This document shows positions 49,076 through 59,540 of a DNA stretch of 64,000 nt, in pieces. Within the stretch, counting starts at the first letter, position 1. Each line of letters starts with the position of its first letter. A program made the position numbers and the translations under genes. The DNA comes from Cordia subcordata (lineage: Eukaryota; Streptophyta; Magnoliopsida; Boraginales; Cordiaceae): positions 12,650,501 to 12,714,500 of the forward strand of contig JAPTOF010000008.1 of the NCBI GenBank assembly GCA_028554755.1, given 5' to 3'. The notes below the pieces were generated by a model that searched no databases, was not told where the DNA came from, and saw only the letters and a list, made by a program, of their open reading frames with translations.

Positions 49076-49850
49076 AAACGAACCAAACCTTACTGTGAAA
49101 TGAGCACTGATATAGACAAGAGAAGGCAGATGGAGTGTTCAGGTGACGATTTGTTGTGATTTAAAGATATGAATTTGAATTTGCACGTTCTCATCGTATA
49201 TATTATTAGACTCTTGTGTAATTTAAAGTATTAGTTAGTAACTGAAATCACACCATAAGTTACCTAGGCTAACAATAATTTTAATAAGCTCTTATTTAAA
49301 CTAAGTTTCTCGTCACAAAGAACAGAACATTCTAATTAGATACCAGGCAAGTAAATTACATAGAGAGGGATGGATCAAGCTTTCCTTCTCTTTAATAATC
49401 ACTACATTTGGTCCTTTTTGTTACTTCTGTATGTGAGATCACATCGCACTTTTTGTTATATTAAATGAACCAAACCTTAATGTGAAATGAGCACTGATAT
49501 AAATAAGAGTTGGCAAATGGAGTGGTCGGGTCATGATTTATTGCAATATAATTAAAGATACGGACGCAAATTTATACGTTTGACTCTTGACTTATTTAAA
49601 GTTTCTATTAGTGAACGATATTTCACGATAAGCTATATACCTTAAGGATACTCTTAATGTAACCTTATTTAAAATAAGTTTTTCGTCATAAAAAAAAAAA
49701 TATTCTCGTTAGATACCGGACAAATCAATTATATAGAGAGGGATGGGCCAAGCTAACCTTCTCTGGTCTATAATAATCACTACCTTTGGTCCTTTTTGTT
49801 ACTTTTATCTGTGGGATCACATCCCATTTTCTGTTACAATTTAGCTTACA
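49076..49850. repeat. Two-copy tandem duplication, unit ~390 bp
   Basis: The first copy (about 49076-49460) and second (about 49467-49850) share, in the same order, GTGAAATGAGCACTGATATA, TAGATACC, TAGAGAGGGATGG, TTTGGTCCTTTTTGTTACTT and GATCACATC. They differ by many substitutions, so the duplication is old. No coding frame. Confidence 0.85.
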
Positions 49851-49977
49851 TCACAATTACATAGCTACGATAATGTTGAGACATGTCTGTTTCTTTGCTG
49901 GCCCCTCTTTTTGACTTGCTTTAGTTCTAGAATTTGAGTTAGTGCTTTACCTGGAACTGCATTTCAATTTGGATGTT

Positions 49978-50215
49978 GTAGGCCGGAGGGCGCAAGTCGG
50001 TCCAGGGGCCTACAACCGGTCGCATGAACCACAGGCTCTTAACGAGATGTGCTGGTTCGGGCCACTCGCGGTTCAATATCAACTCGACACTGTACCACTC
50101 AAGCAATGCCACGCCACGCCACGCCTTCCTCCACGGCGATTGGCTGCATGAGTTGGCCCAGTCCAGCCCAGCCCGCTTGCATGTTGAATTGGGCCTATTG
50201 GAGTCTCCTGTCATT
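49978..50215. other. GC-rich island of unknown origin
   Basis: About 240 bp clearly richer in G and C than the surrounding AT-rich DNA, with many CpG and a triplicated CCACG unit (CACGCCACGCCACGCC, about 50112-50127). Both strands are open over much of it (minus frame 50265-49939, 108 codons; three plus frames), which is expected by chance in such sequence. No protein family is recognised. Confidence 0.5.
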
Positions 50216-50269
50216 CCCAAAAAGTATGTCTGCACTTTGTATTTGTCTGGGAGGATTTGAGACAATTTC

Positions 50270-51090
50270 TGTGAAATTGAAGTATGTCCCAGAACAGACG
50301 GTTAACAACTCCTAGATGTTTTCGTAAGTTAAAATCACCCGATGCTCGAAACTCTTGCTATCAACGAGATCTCTTGTTGAGTTGGTCCATTACATATTTC
50401 CCCATGAATAACTTAGCTGGTTACAAAAAGAGGTCCCAAAACACATAATTTCTTCTCCAAAAACAACTTCCCCTATTTAACCAAGGTTTTCCATGTCGGC
50501 AAAAGGGACATCGCTGTCGCCAACATATGAAGAAAATGTACCCGTCTCCATCATACAAAAACGAAAAAATGCATGACATCTTTATCTTCTGATTGGCTTC
50601 GTCATTTGTTCCCTTAATGTAACTGTCATGACCACACCTGTAATAGCTAGACAGCACTATAACCGAAATGGAAATACCGCGTTGAAGTGTGCTTTTCCAC
50701 TCGTCCCATGTTTTCCTACGTCATTTCACAGTACATTCTTCCATTAAATTTTTTCTAGCTTAAAGTCCACACAAACAGCCATTTGAATAGACTTATCAAC
50801 CACCCAAAATATACGTTGGGGTTGTTTCATAACCAGTTTTTATATAACTGAAGCCAACTTGGTTGTGGACCAATTGAAAGCTTTCATTTTGTCTTAGTTC
50901 TTTCTTTTGCTCCAAGCACGGAGCGCGATCTAGAATATTTTATCAGCAAGTAAGCAAGCAAATGCTAAGTAAGTCTGGCAATAAAACTAGTTGAGTAGAG
51001 GTTAATAGTTTCACGGGGCTAAAAATATAATAAAATGACGAAAGACATTAATGCATTCCTTGAGGTCGCTGACGATTGCATCCCGTGGGG
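50270..51090. other. Intergenic DNA, nothing recognised
   Basis: A minus frame at 50657-50421 shows no family resemblance. No element ends were found. Confidence 0.4.
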
Positions 51091-51091
51091 A

Positions 51092-51130
51092 CCCGACTAA
51101 GTCGGTGCGCCGACTTTTGCGACACGTGTC
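51092..51130 (+). promoter_or_regulatory. Cluster of DRE/CRT and G-box/ABRE motifs
   Basis: AAGTCGGTGCGCCGACTT (51099-51116) is a palindrome that presents the DRE/CRT core on both strands: GCCGAC on plus (51109-51114) and ACCGAC on minus (51101-51106). Five bases on is the perfect palindrome GACACGTGTC (51121-51130), a G-box/ABRE core. DRE sites bind DREB/CBF factors and ABREs bind bZIP factors in drought and cold responses. The TATA-like GTATATATTGG lies about 240 bp right. No open gene follows on the plus strand, so what it would control is unknown. Confidence 0.4.
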
Positions 51131-52184
51131 AGCACGCAATTTTTTGGCAAGAAGGGTCCTCAGTCATATGAACTATCTTCCAATAATCGGCTCCAAATGG
51201 TCCCCTTGATCTGTTACCTGTCATTGATCAGGTCCATGTTGTCTGTTCCCTACACCTCAAACCTTAACCGCAAACAGGTATCTGAAATTTTTGTTAAGAC
51301 ATGTCAACAAGGTGCATGTTCCCTCTTTAGTTTCCTTCCTTGATTAGTGCAAAATGGCCACCAATTTCTTGAGTATATATTGGTCATCATAATTGGTGCC
51401 TAATCATTCACCCTCCCAAAACACACACACACTAAATGCACCTGCTTCGATGTCATTGCTATCTCAAGGTCAGTCTTATCTGTGAAATTAGAGAATGATT
51501 AGAGTTGTTTGGTTGTTCTAATTAGTTTGTTGCTTGCCCCACATCTTCTGGGGAAATCTTTACCACATTTTATTTCTGCTTGATACTCTTTACTCGAATG
51601 GGGAAACCGAGAACTTTCGGGTATCTAAACTACTTGTATCACGTAGGAAACATGATCCTGATCACAAGGCGCATTGAGTCAGATACAGAAAAATGTTAAT
51701 GTCGTTGACTATTTGTTTGTATACACACATTATAGGTTGAGTTAAATTCTCTTGTAACGTTTCAAATTCCTATATTAGGAGCATATAGTATCCCAGGGAG
51801 TTGCCATCAGTTCATATTTCATTTCTGCTCCTAGTTATTGTCCGTTACCTTCTAAGCAAACCATGGAAGGAAGCATGATCAGCTTCATCATGTGTGAATG
51901 TGTGTGTATGTGTGTGTTTTATAAATAATACTACTCCCTGCATCTCTCTGCAATTTAATCTAGCTACTTCATGGTAAAAGTAAGTGTGAGAATGAAGAAG
52001 TTGTTAATTACCATTAATTAGGAATTACATATGCATCTAGTACTTACAACTTTAGCAAGGAAACTAAACTTCCAATGTGAGGGAATAGAAAAGATCAGAG
52101 TATCATAGCAAGATCATTGCCACATTAATTACAAAAAGAAATCCCCTCCACAGCAAAAATCTGAAATTTTTTAAGTTAGCTATG

Positions 52185-52250
52185 CCATACTTCCAGCTTT
52201 TTACTTAGCTTCCTATCATGGCATACTTCCATCTTTTTACTGAGCTCCTC
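52185..52250. repeat. Short tandem duplication in the LOG 3' UTR
   Basis: A ~32-bp unit, CATACTTCC plus (A/C)(G/T)CTTTTTACT, appears twice (about 52191-52211 and 52221-52243), just downstream of the LOG stop on the minus strand. Confidence 0.6.
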
Positions 52251-52274
52251 AAATAAGCAGAGAAGTCACTTCTT

Positions 52275-55200
52275 TCATCTGGAGATGTCATAGTTTTGGG
52301 CATAGCCTAGCTGCTCCATCTCCCAGCTCAGTTTTGAAGCTACTCTTTCGTGGCGCGGGACATACTCCTGGAATCATGTAGTACGAGTACATACAATTAA
52401 GACGAGTTCAAGCAAAATGATCATTCACAAATTGTCAAGTATCAACAAACGAAATTGGTTTTTGAGTCAATAATATGAGTCCTTTTCCATCTTTCTGGAA
52501 GTAAATGAAATTCCTTTGCTGAATTTATGCAGCGTGCTTGTCATGAAGCTATTAGCAAACATCCAATCAGGCAAGACAATGGCAGAGCAATATTCATTAC
52601 CTCCAACTTCTCAACTAGCTCCTTCGCTGTTGGAGCAGATACAATGATGTGACGAGCATTTGGAGAGATGAAGCCTTCTTCCACGGCTTTATCAATGAAA
52701 GACAACAACGAGTTATAATATCCATCAACATTTAACAGGCCTACCTGCAATTTGCATGTCACACATAATTTTCAGTTAATGGAAGTAGGTATACGAAACA
52801 CTTTATTTAGATTCCCTCATAACATCAAGGATTCAAATCCAAGAGTAGGGGTTCATAACTACCGGCTTGTCATGAATGCCAAGCTGAGCCCAGGTTATCA
52901 CTTCAAGTAACTCCTCAAGAGTCCCATAACCACCTGCACATCATAAGCAAATCTAGTGAACCATTACAGACAATATGTATGCTTCATATAGTAGATGACA
53001 AGTCCAATTTCAATGGTTAATTAGGAGCACAACTGAAAATTCAAGACCATCTAGGATGTTTTATTAGTAGGGTGAACACATAATAAGTTATTGCAAACCA
53101 TTTTACAGTCAAGGCTTAAAAATATGCTTCACTATGTCCACTGTCCATGATTTAACCGTAGCTAACAAAAACGATATTAGATGACAGCCGGAAAAGATTC
53201 TCTCATAATGCTATGAAACTACAATATTACAAGAGAATTCTCATGACTCATGATTTTTTTGGTGGGGAAAAACCAAGAAGTCACAACCATTTTCCATTTC
53301 CCAAAATTGGTATTTATTGCATTCGTCCCCTGCTAAAACTTTGATGCATATTTTCCTCAACCATCCACAGTAAAAGTGACTTGTTTGACTCTGCAGGGAA
53401 AAATAGTCCTTGAAAAGGGTGACCATGATAACATGTTAAGATGTAGCACCTAGTTGGCAAAAAATACAATATGGTAATAGCGTGACTGTTACACATTTTC
53501 TCTATTAAGCAAAGGAGGATCGTTACTGCTGCATCAGAGATGCTGACTGCATAAAAGGGAGACTTAAAATCTCATAAGTAGGCATTAATCAGAATGAAAA
53601 AAAAAAGGAAAAAAACTCTAATTTCAGTGCAGGATGTTGATGGGTCAACAAGGGGCTTTGAAGGGTTGTCCTCTAATCATGAATCTTGGGGTTTGTGCAG
53701 CACTTTCAGAGATCAGTGAGTTTTTGTGATCATTTAGTCTACACACTCTGGCTTTCATAGCACTTCATACCTACCATTTTGGTATAAGAAAAAGAAAATC
53801 CATATTGGGTTTCTTTTCTCTTTCATTTTGCTTGAAGTTATCCTTTTTCTTCCCCACCATTTGAACTTCTTGAAAGACTCTTATGTCTCTGCTAGATCAA
53901 TTAAGGAAAAGATGAACAAGAATCGCTATTGTTAATTTGAAAACGTTAAGAGGTGACCAGTAAAATCATCTATCACAAGGTACGCGTACGAAATTTGTAC
54001 ACCATAAGGGATGGATAAAAGAAGACAAACTCCATGGACTTGTGAGAGAAAGAAATGACAACGTCAAATCCATGAAAATGATCCCACCCACTGAGATACG
54101 ACTTAATTTAGTGAGGTTAATGTTATGCGTTTACTGTACCATTTACTGTGCAATTAAGAGATCAGGCAAGGAACACTCAGAATACAACGCTAAAAAGATA
54201 CTTAGCTGAACTTTAATAGAATCAAATGATGAAAGACAATAAATATGACATGCCCAAAGTGGAAAAAATAAAAGCACCTGGCTTCTATAATGTGGTAATT
54301 TGCCTAACAATTCTAATGCAAAAGTGAGCAAATTGTTGCAAGGCTTATACCAACCTGGTAAGGCAATAAAGGCATCTGAGTGCCCAGCCATCTCTGCTTT
54401 CCTTTGGTGCATGTCTGCAACTGCCTTCACTTCCCCTACTGTTTCACCAGTTAACTGCAGAAAAGAGTACAAAATCCCAGAAGAGAAAAAGAAAAAAAGA
54501 GAAATACATTAAAATATTTCTCTACCTTGGGAGAAGAGAGAAAGAAGGCTGAGACTTTTTATTGAGTGGTGTGCACTTGTGCAGTGTAGCAATGATGAGC
54601 CTTGCAGGATGGATTGGTGGACTCAATCCAAAAATCTTCAAAGTCAGCAAATTCGCAGCCAGTAATCCACATGCTATACCACAGGTATGTGTGTATGTAT
54701 GTATAATACACATGTAGCTTATATAAGAGCAGCAATTCCGGTCACAGAAAAAGCTAAGGAATTAAAACAAGAGCAAGTAGCCAAAAACAAAAAAGGGAAA
54801 AACTAGAGAAAGCATTTGAAACCTAGAAGTATGCAACTGCTAGAGACAGGCAAGCTCTGAGAAATGGATAAGGTTATCAAGGACCAAGAGAAAAAGAAGT
54901 AAACAGCAGAACCAAACAGAGTCATAACAATAACAACAAATATATAATGACAATACACAGTAATTTAAAAAAAAAAAAAAGACTATAAAGAATCTAACTG
55001 GAAGTTATGAAAAGAGAGGCTAAAATTGTAGGAGAAAAAGAAACACTTGTTTTATTTTCATACTAATATTACAAGGTAAAGGCATGACACTTTGTTAAAG
55101 CCATAGCAGACATACCTCTCGAGGCATGAGTGTCTTGGGAATGACTCTGCAGAGTAGACAATAACATGACAAAAATTAGTTTTTAACAAGAAACATAACA

Positions 55201-56342
55201 CATGATTATGCTGCACAAATCTTTGACATTAATTAATTATGTTTGGAGGGTTAAAGAATACAAGACACTGAAGGGATTGGATTAGAGAAAAAAGCCTAAC
55301 CCAAGAACATGGCGACCGCCATTATGAACAGCTTGTGAAACTAAGCCCATTAGGCCTATGCTGCCTCCTCCATAGACCAAATCAATTTCCCTTGTGACCT
55401 GCAAGATCACAAAGCCAAACCAGCTTAAGTAACCAATAAAAATGGTTGCTTTTTGGCAACCAAGTGATGTAAAAGGCTCATATATCTTAAAAATTAACTT
55501 TTCTAAGTTCCTAGTGCATCATGCAAGTAACTCATTAGCATCATTAATAGCTCATAGAGATGTGAATATACCAACAATTTTTTAAAGAATGGTACTTGGT
55601 AGAACACTTCATATCACGTATACAAGAAACAAAATATGTTTAAATGCAAAAGAATGCTGGTGATTTCTGAATCCCTGCACATGAAAGTTCACACACAAAG
55701 CTGAAAACTTTGCACTTCCCATGCATGAAAATGGAAGAAAAACTTCAAAAGGAAAAAATATGAATAAAGGTGAGGTTTTTCCGATGTTGTTGTGCCGTAC
55801 AAATTGAACTTGAACAATCTAAAGAAGAGCACATTTGCATGAAAACCTCAAAATACAAACCAACACATTATGTGCACCAGAAAACCCGAATTTCGTGTTA
55901 AAGGGTCTTATCATTTTCGCATAGCGGAAATATCGTGCACCACATTTTAAAGGCCTAAACAGGTGACATGAAAACAGAGAAAGATTCCATCTTGAGCAAC
56001 TTTTGATTGACTTTAAGCCAAATCCATAGTCAATAACACAATAATATAATACAAAAGACAGTAGTTTGATGCACGAAACTTCGTCACGTGTAAGATAGAT
56101 ACATCCACGAAGTCCCCATTTGCAAGACGAGGCATTTTGCAAAGACCCAAATGAAAAATACATGAAAACAACAAGTTTACAGCCCAAGAAAACAAAAAAA
56201 GCAAAAGAATATACTATATTACCAACTCTTTGCCAAGCTCAATAGCAGCATCTTGATAGCTACGCTTCTTGCCTTGACTACTCCCACAAAACACACAAAT
56301 CCTCTTGAATTTTGATTGCTTTGTTTCACTTTCTCCCTCCAT
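52275..56342 (-). CDS. LOG: LONELY GUY cytokinin riboside 5'-monophosphate phosphoribohydrolase (seven exons)
   Basis: Releases active free-base cytokinin directly from the nucleotide, in the cytosol. Exons on the minus strand by GT/AG joins: 56342-56223, 55398-55301, 55146-55116, 54454-54355, 52933-52863, 52744-52601 and 52367-52275. They give 218 aa with no stop or frameshift, the usual LOG length. Start [20 protein letters not shown]; then [16 protein letters not shown] (residues 47-62), [20 protein letters not shown] (85-104) and the family signature PGGYGTLEE (116-124). By family knowledge Arg-101 and Glu-124 are the catalytic pair, and the GGGS and PGGYGT loops bind nucleotide phosphate. 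The end reads [16 protein letters not shown], like Arabidopsis LOG1. Which LOG paralogue it is cannot be told. The largest intron (1421 bp, intron 4) contains no recognised element. Confidence 0.97.
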
Positions 56343-56348
56343 CTTTTC

Positions 56349-56400
56349 TTTCTCTCTCTCTCTCTCTATATATCTTGCTCTCTCTCCATATATATATGTT
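56349..56400 (-). promoter_or_regulatory. GA-repeat 5' UTR and TATA-like site of LOG
   Basis: On the minus strand, directly before the LOG start codon, is a (GA)9 run (56349-56367) and a second GAGAGAGAGC. These are preceded by ATATATATATGG (about 56385-56398), a possible TATA box some 50 bp from the start codon. GA-rich leaders are common in plant genes. The transcription start is not proven. Confidence 0.4.
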
Positions 56401-56653
56401 TTTCTATTTGCTTTGCATTTTATTTCTATTGGTAGAAACTTACTTCAGCTAAAAGCATGTATAAACAGAGCACCCAACAGATGTGGTGCAAATATATATT
56501 ACATATATATATATGTATGTATATATTATGTTTGTATGTGTATGTGATGCTCCTACTTGTGCCACAGAAGCAATATATACAAAGTATTGTCTACAAATGC
56601 CTTTATGCTTGAGCACTCTTTGGTCTTTGCTTTGTATATATAAAGGGTCTTGG

Positions 56654-56702
56654 CACGTGAGTGATAGTAGCACGCCTGTGGCCACAGTGTCAATGGCACG
56701 TG
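56654..56702 (-). promoter_or_regulatory. Paired G-boxes upstream of LOG
   Basis: Two perfect CACGTG hexamers (56654-56659 and 56697-56702), 43 bp apart, 312-360 bp upstream of the LOG start codon. G-boxes bind bZIP and bHLH factors (light, ABA and PIF pathways). The first reads GGCACGTGAG and the second GGCACGTGTG. They suggest light- or hormone-dependent control of LOG; motif evidence only. Confidence 0.5.
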
Positions 56703-56849
56703 TGGACCTCATCATTTTTATCATTTCTTTAATCCTGAGTATTTTATTCATTTTTTTTTCCTTTTCTTTCTTAATCATCATAATATTTTTGTAGATAGAT
56801 TGACCCTTTGGGACACATTGAGTATATCTCAAAGTATCATATTATAAAT

Positions 56850-57336
56850 AGCCTGCTATAATCGTTGCTTCAGATTTAGTCTTGCTATTATTGTTACTTT
56901 TGTTTTTCTGAAAATTAAACTTATAGTATTAAGAAAATGATTATGTTAATTGAACTAAGAATAGGATTGGGCTTAAACGAGCTAAACAACTTGGAACCCA
57001 GCGACGAAGAACCGAGAACTAAGAACAAGAGGAGGCTCAAACAAGCTAAACAAAGATAGGTCATACACGGAAGATATTAGGATTAGACAAAAACCCAAAT
57101 CTAATATCATGTTAAGAATTATTGAAGTTTAATATTTATTAAACTTACAACTAGATGATGTTGTCTTTTTTGATTGGGATAAAAAAAAAATTGTACATCC
57201 TTTAGTTTGGAGGAGTATTTTTTGTTACGAAAATTGTAAAGAATTGATTGAAAAATTGAATAGGAGATGAATTATGATTTTCTTTTAGTTATTTTTATTG
57301 AAAATGACATATTTGATAGTGTTGAAAATGATGTGA

Positions 57337-57377
<41 letters not shown>

Positions 57378-59020
57378 CAAAAACATGAGGATTTCATTGG
57401 GTATACTTGAAATATTTATGTTGTACAAAAGTAGAAATTTTTATATATGCAAATTCCTTTTACATTAATCCCAGTAAAAAAAAAAATTGCTTCGCACCTG
57501 ATTTGATCTGAGTCATACCTAATTTTTTTTTAAATCTATTTTAATCATTTTCTTCTTTTACTAGTTAAATTGTAACGAGGTGAACTTTTGGGAAACTAAA
57601 AAATTTGCTAAGATTACTTAAATAACCTTTTACTAAAGTTACCTATAAGAATAGTTTGTGAAAGAGTATAGGCTCATCTATATGAAATAAATTTTGAATT
57701 TTTGCTTCTCTGGGAAATTTTATAATATGGTAAATTATTGCTCAACATCAGGAGCTTATAAACACGTTATGGACAATATTTCGCCTACTGTTTGACAAAT
57801 TTGGACATTAATCTTTGACTAAGTTGTAGTTAACCTTAATTAATATTTAATATTATCTATAATTGATTGCTATCGGATTAAGTTTGGTGCATGCTTTTGA
57901 TAGTTTTCGTAAACTTCAGGGCATGCAGCTGACCAAATTTTGGAATATAATTGCGTCCATGATGATTTGCTTGTAAGTGCTTTTAGGATCATTCCAATTT
58001 TTTGGGATGATACTGTGAGTTAGAAAATCCTTTTTACCTCCCACCCTAGTTCAACCCCCGTCATCCATGAAATTGAAACTTGAAAAATTATTTTCGGGAA
58101 ATAACTTCAACTACTTGAGTTGCTTCTTTATTGCATGTGAGAGTGAGATTATGAGTACAAGAGATGTTTGCATGAGAGAGAGAGAGAAATGGAGAGAGTG
58201 TGAGCGAGATGTGTGAGAGTGAGAGAGTAAGATACACATTAGACGTGTAAAAATATATAGTTTTCTTGCATATAATAATTATTAAGATCAAGTGATCTTG
58301 ATATAATATTCCACATAAGTGGTTGAAGTGTTAAATGTATGGTTTATACGTAGATATTGTGAATTTAAATAGTAATCATAAGTTCAATTAATTATTTTGA
58401 GTCAGTTACACCTCTATTAATTTTTCAGAATTTAATAAAATAGAAGCATTTTAGAGATCTCCAATGACTAATCCTCACATGAATTGCTAAAAATATTTAG
58501 TGGTTTGGCTTTTAAAAGTATACAACACATCGAAACCTATTCTCTAAGCCAAAGGACGAGGCCAGCCAATCACACATCTGGTCAACAAATATAAATATGC
58601 CAAACATAATTCATCCAAGCTGGGTTTGGGCCAGCTAATTATATTAGGTCGACAAGTATGAAACGTCGAACATTATTTATGCAAGAAGGTTGATCGATAA
58701 TAGTATTTAATTATATTATCGATATCATATTTCATAGATATTACATGTTTGACATTATTGAGTGTATAAATGTGGTAGTACGATTAGGGAATGTCTGAAT
58801 CTTTAAATTCTATGAATAATATAATCAACATATATCCACCCATGCTGCCAATTACAGAAGACCTTTAATAGACTCGTACACCAAATTTCAACCCAACCGT
58901 GTAACATTTCCCGAGATGAGTTTATGTTGACTGATCTGTATCTTGTAATGGATGTAGACCAACTAATGATATGTGCGCATATAATGGGGAGTACTTAACT
59001 TCTTACCACGCTATTGAAGA
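56850..59020. other. Intergenic DNA upstream of LOG
   Basis: No gene is seen. It contains a (TA)n run at 57343-57375 and a GA-rich stretch at 58172-58230. At about 57100-57150, AATATCATGTTAAGAATTAT faintly resembles the reversed PBS/LTR end of the miniature LTR family but is too decayed to call. Confidence 0.45.
57343..57375. repeat. (TA)n microsatellite
   Basis: Uninterrupted run of about 33 bp. Confidence 0.95.
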
Positions 59021-59027
59021 TATATAG

Positions 59028-59540
59028 GGTTGGTTTGAATTAGTTTTTTTTAAAGTGTTTTTTTAATAATTTTTGGAAAAAAAATATTTTTTTGAAAAAA
59101 TAAAAATTTTGATTTTAAAAAAAATTATAAATGAGTTCTTTTCAAAGTTTTAGTTTTTATAAAAGTCAAGCTAAATAGTTATTGTAAAAATAATATATTT
59201 TTTTAAAGAAAAAAATACTTTTTTTTGAAAAGAAAAAAAAGGTGAATAATTCAATCAGGCCCATAATCGTTTACTGCAAAAACAATGGTAACATTTCTCT
59301 TAGGGATGGTTTGGATGGGCTTTTTCAAAAATACTTTTTCTAATAATTTTTTAAAAAAGTATTTTTTTGAAAAATTAAAAATTCTGGTTTCTAGAAAAAA
59401 CTGTAAACGAGGTACTTTTTAGAGTTTCAACTTTTTTAGAGGTCAAATTCAAATAATTGTTGCAAAATATATATACTTTTTTTTAAAAGTACTTTTTTTG
59501 GGGAAAAAAACCTCCAAACCAAAAAACCTCCAAACAAGCC
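59028..59540. repeat. Two adjacent MITE-like AT-rich repeats
   Basis: Segments of about 230 bp at 59028-59262 and 59305-59540 share order and wording: GGTTTGAAT or GGTTTGGATGG, AATAATTTTT, AAGTATTTTTTTGAAAAA, AAAATTTTGATTT or AAAATTCTGGTTT, GTTTTAGTTTTTATAAAAGT or GTTTCAACTTTTTTAGAGGT, and TACTTTTTTTTGAAAAG. The second has inverted ends, TTTGGATGGGCTT and the CAAACAAGCCC type. They look like members of a common plant MITE-like family inserted side by side. No TSD was confirmed. Confidence 0.5.

Noticed and set aside
49939..50265. 108-codon minus-strand frame in the GC-rich island as a gene
   Set aside because: Three plus-strand frames overlap it with equal openness, no family motif is visible, and open frames are expected in GC-rich DNA.
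51099..51116. The palindrome read as a transcription terminator hairpin
   Set aside because: Plant nuclear genes do not use such terminators, and the two halves are better explained as DRE cores.
57095..57160. Fourth copy of the miniature LTR family in reverse orientation
   Set aside because: Only a decayed PBS-like word and AT-rich similarity; no LTR pair or boundary could be set.
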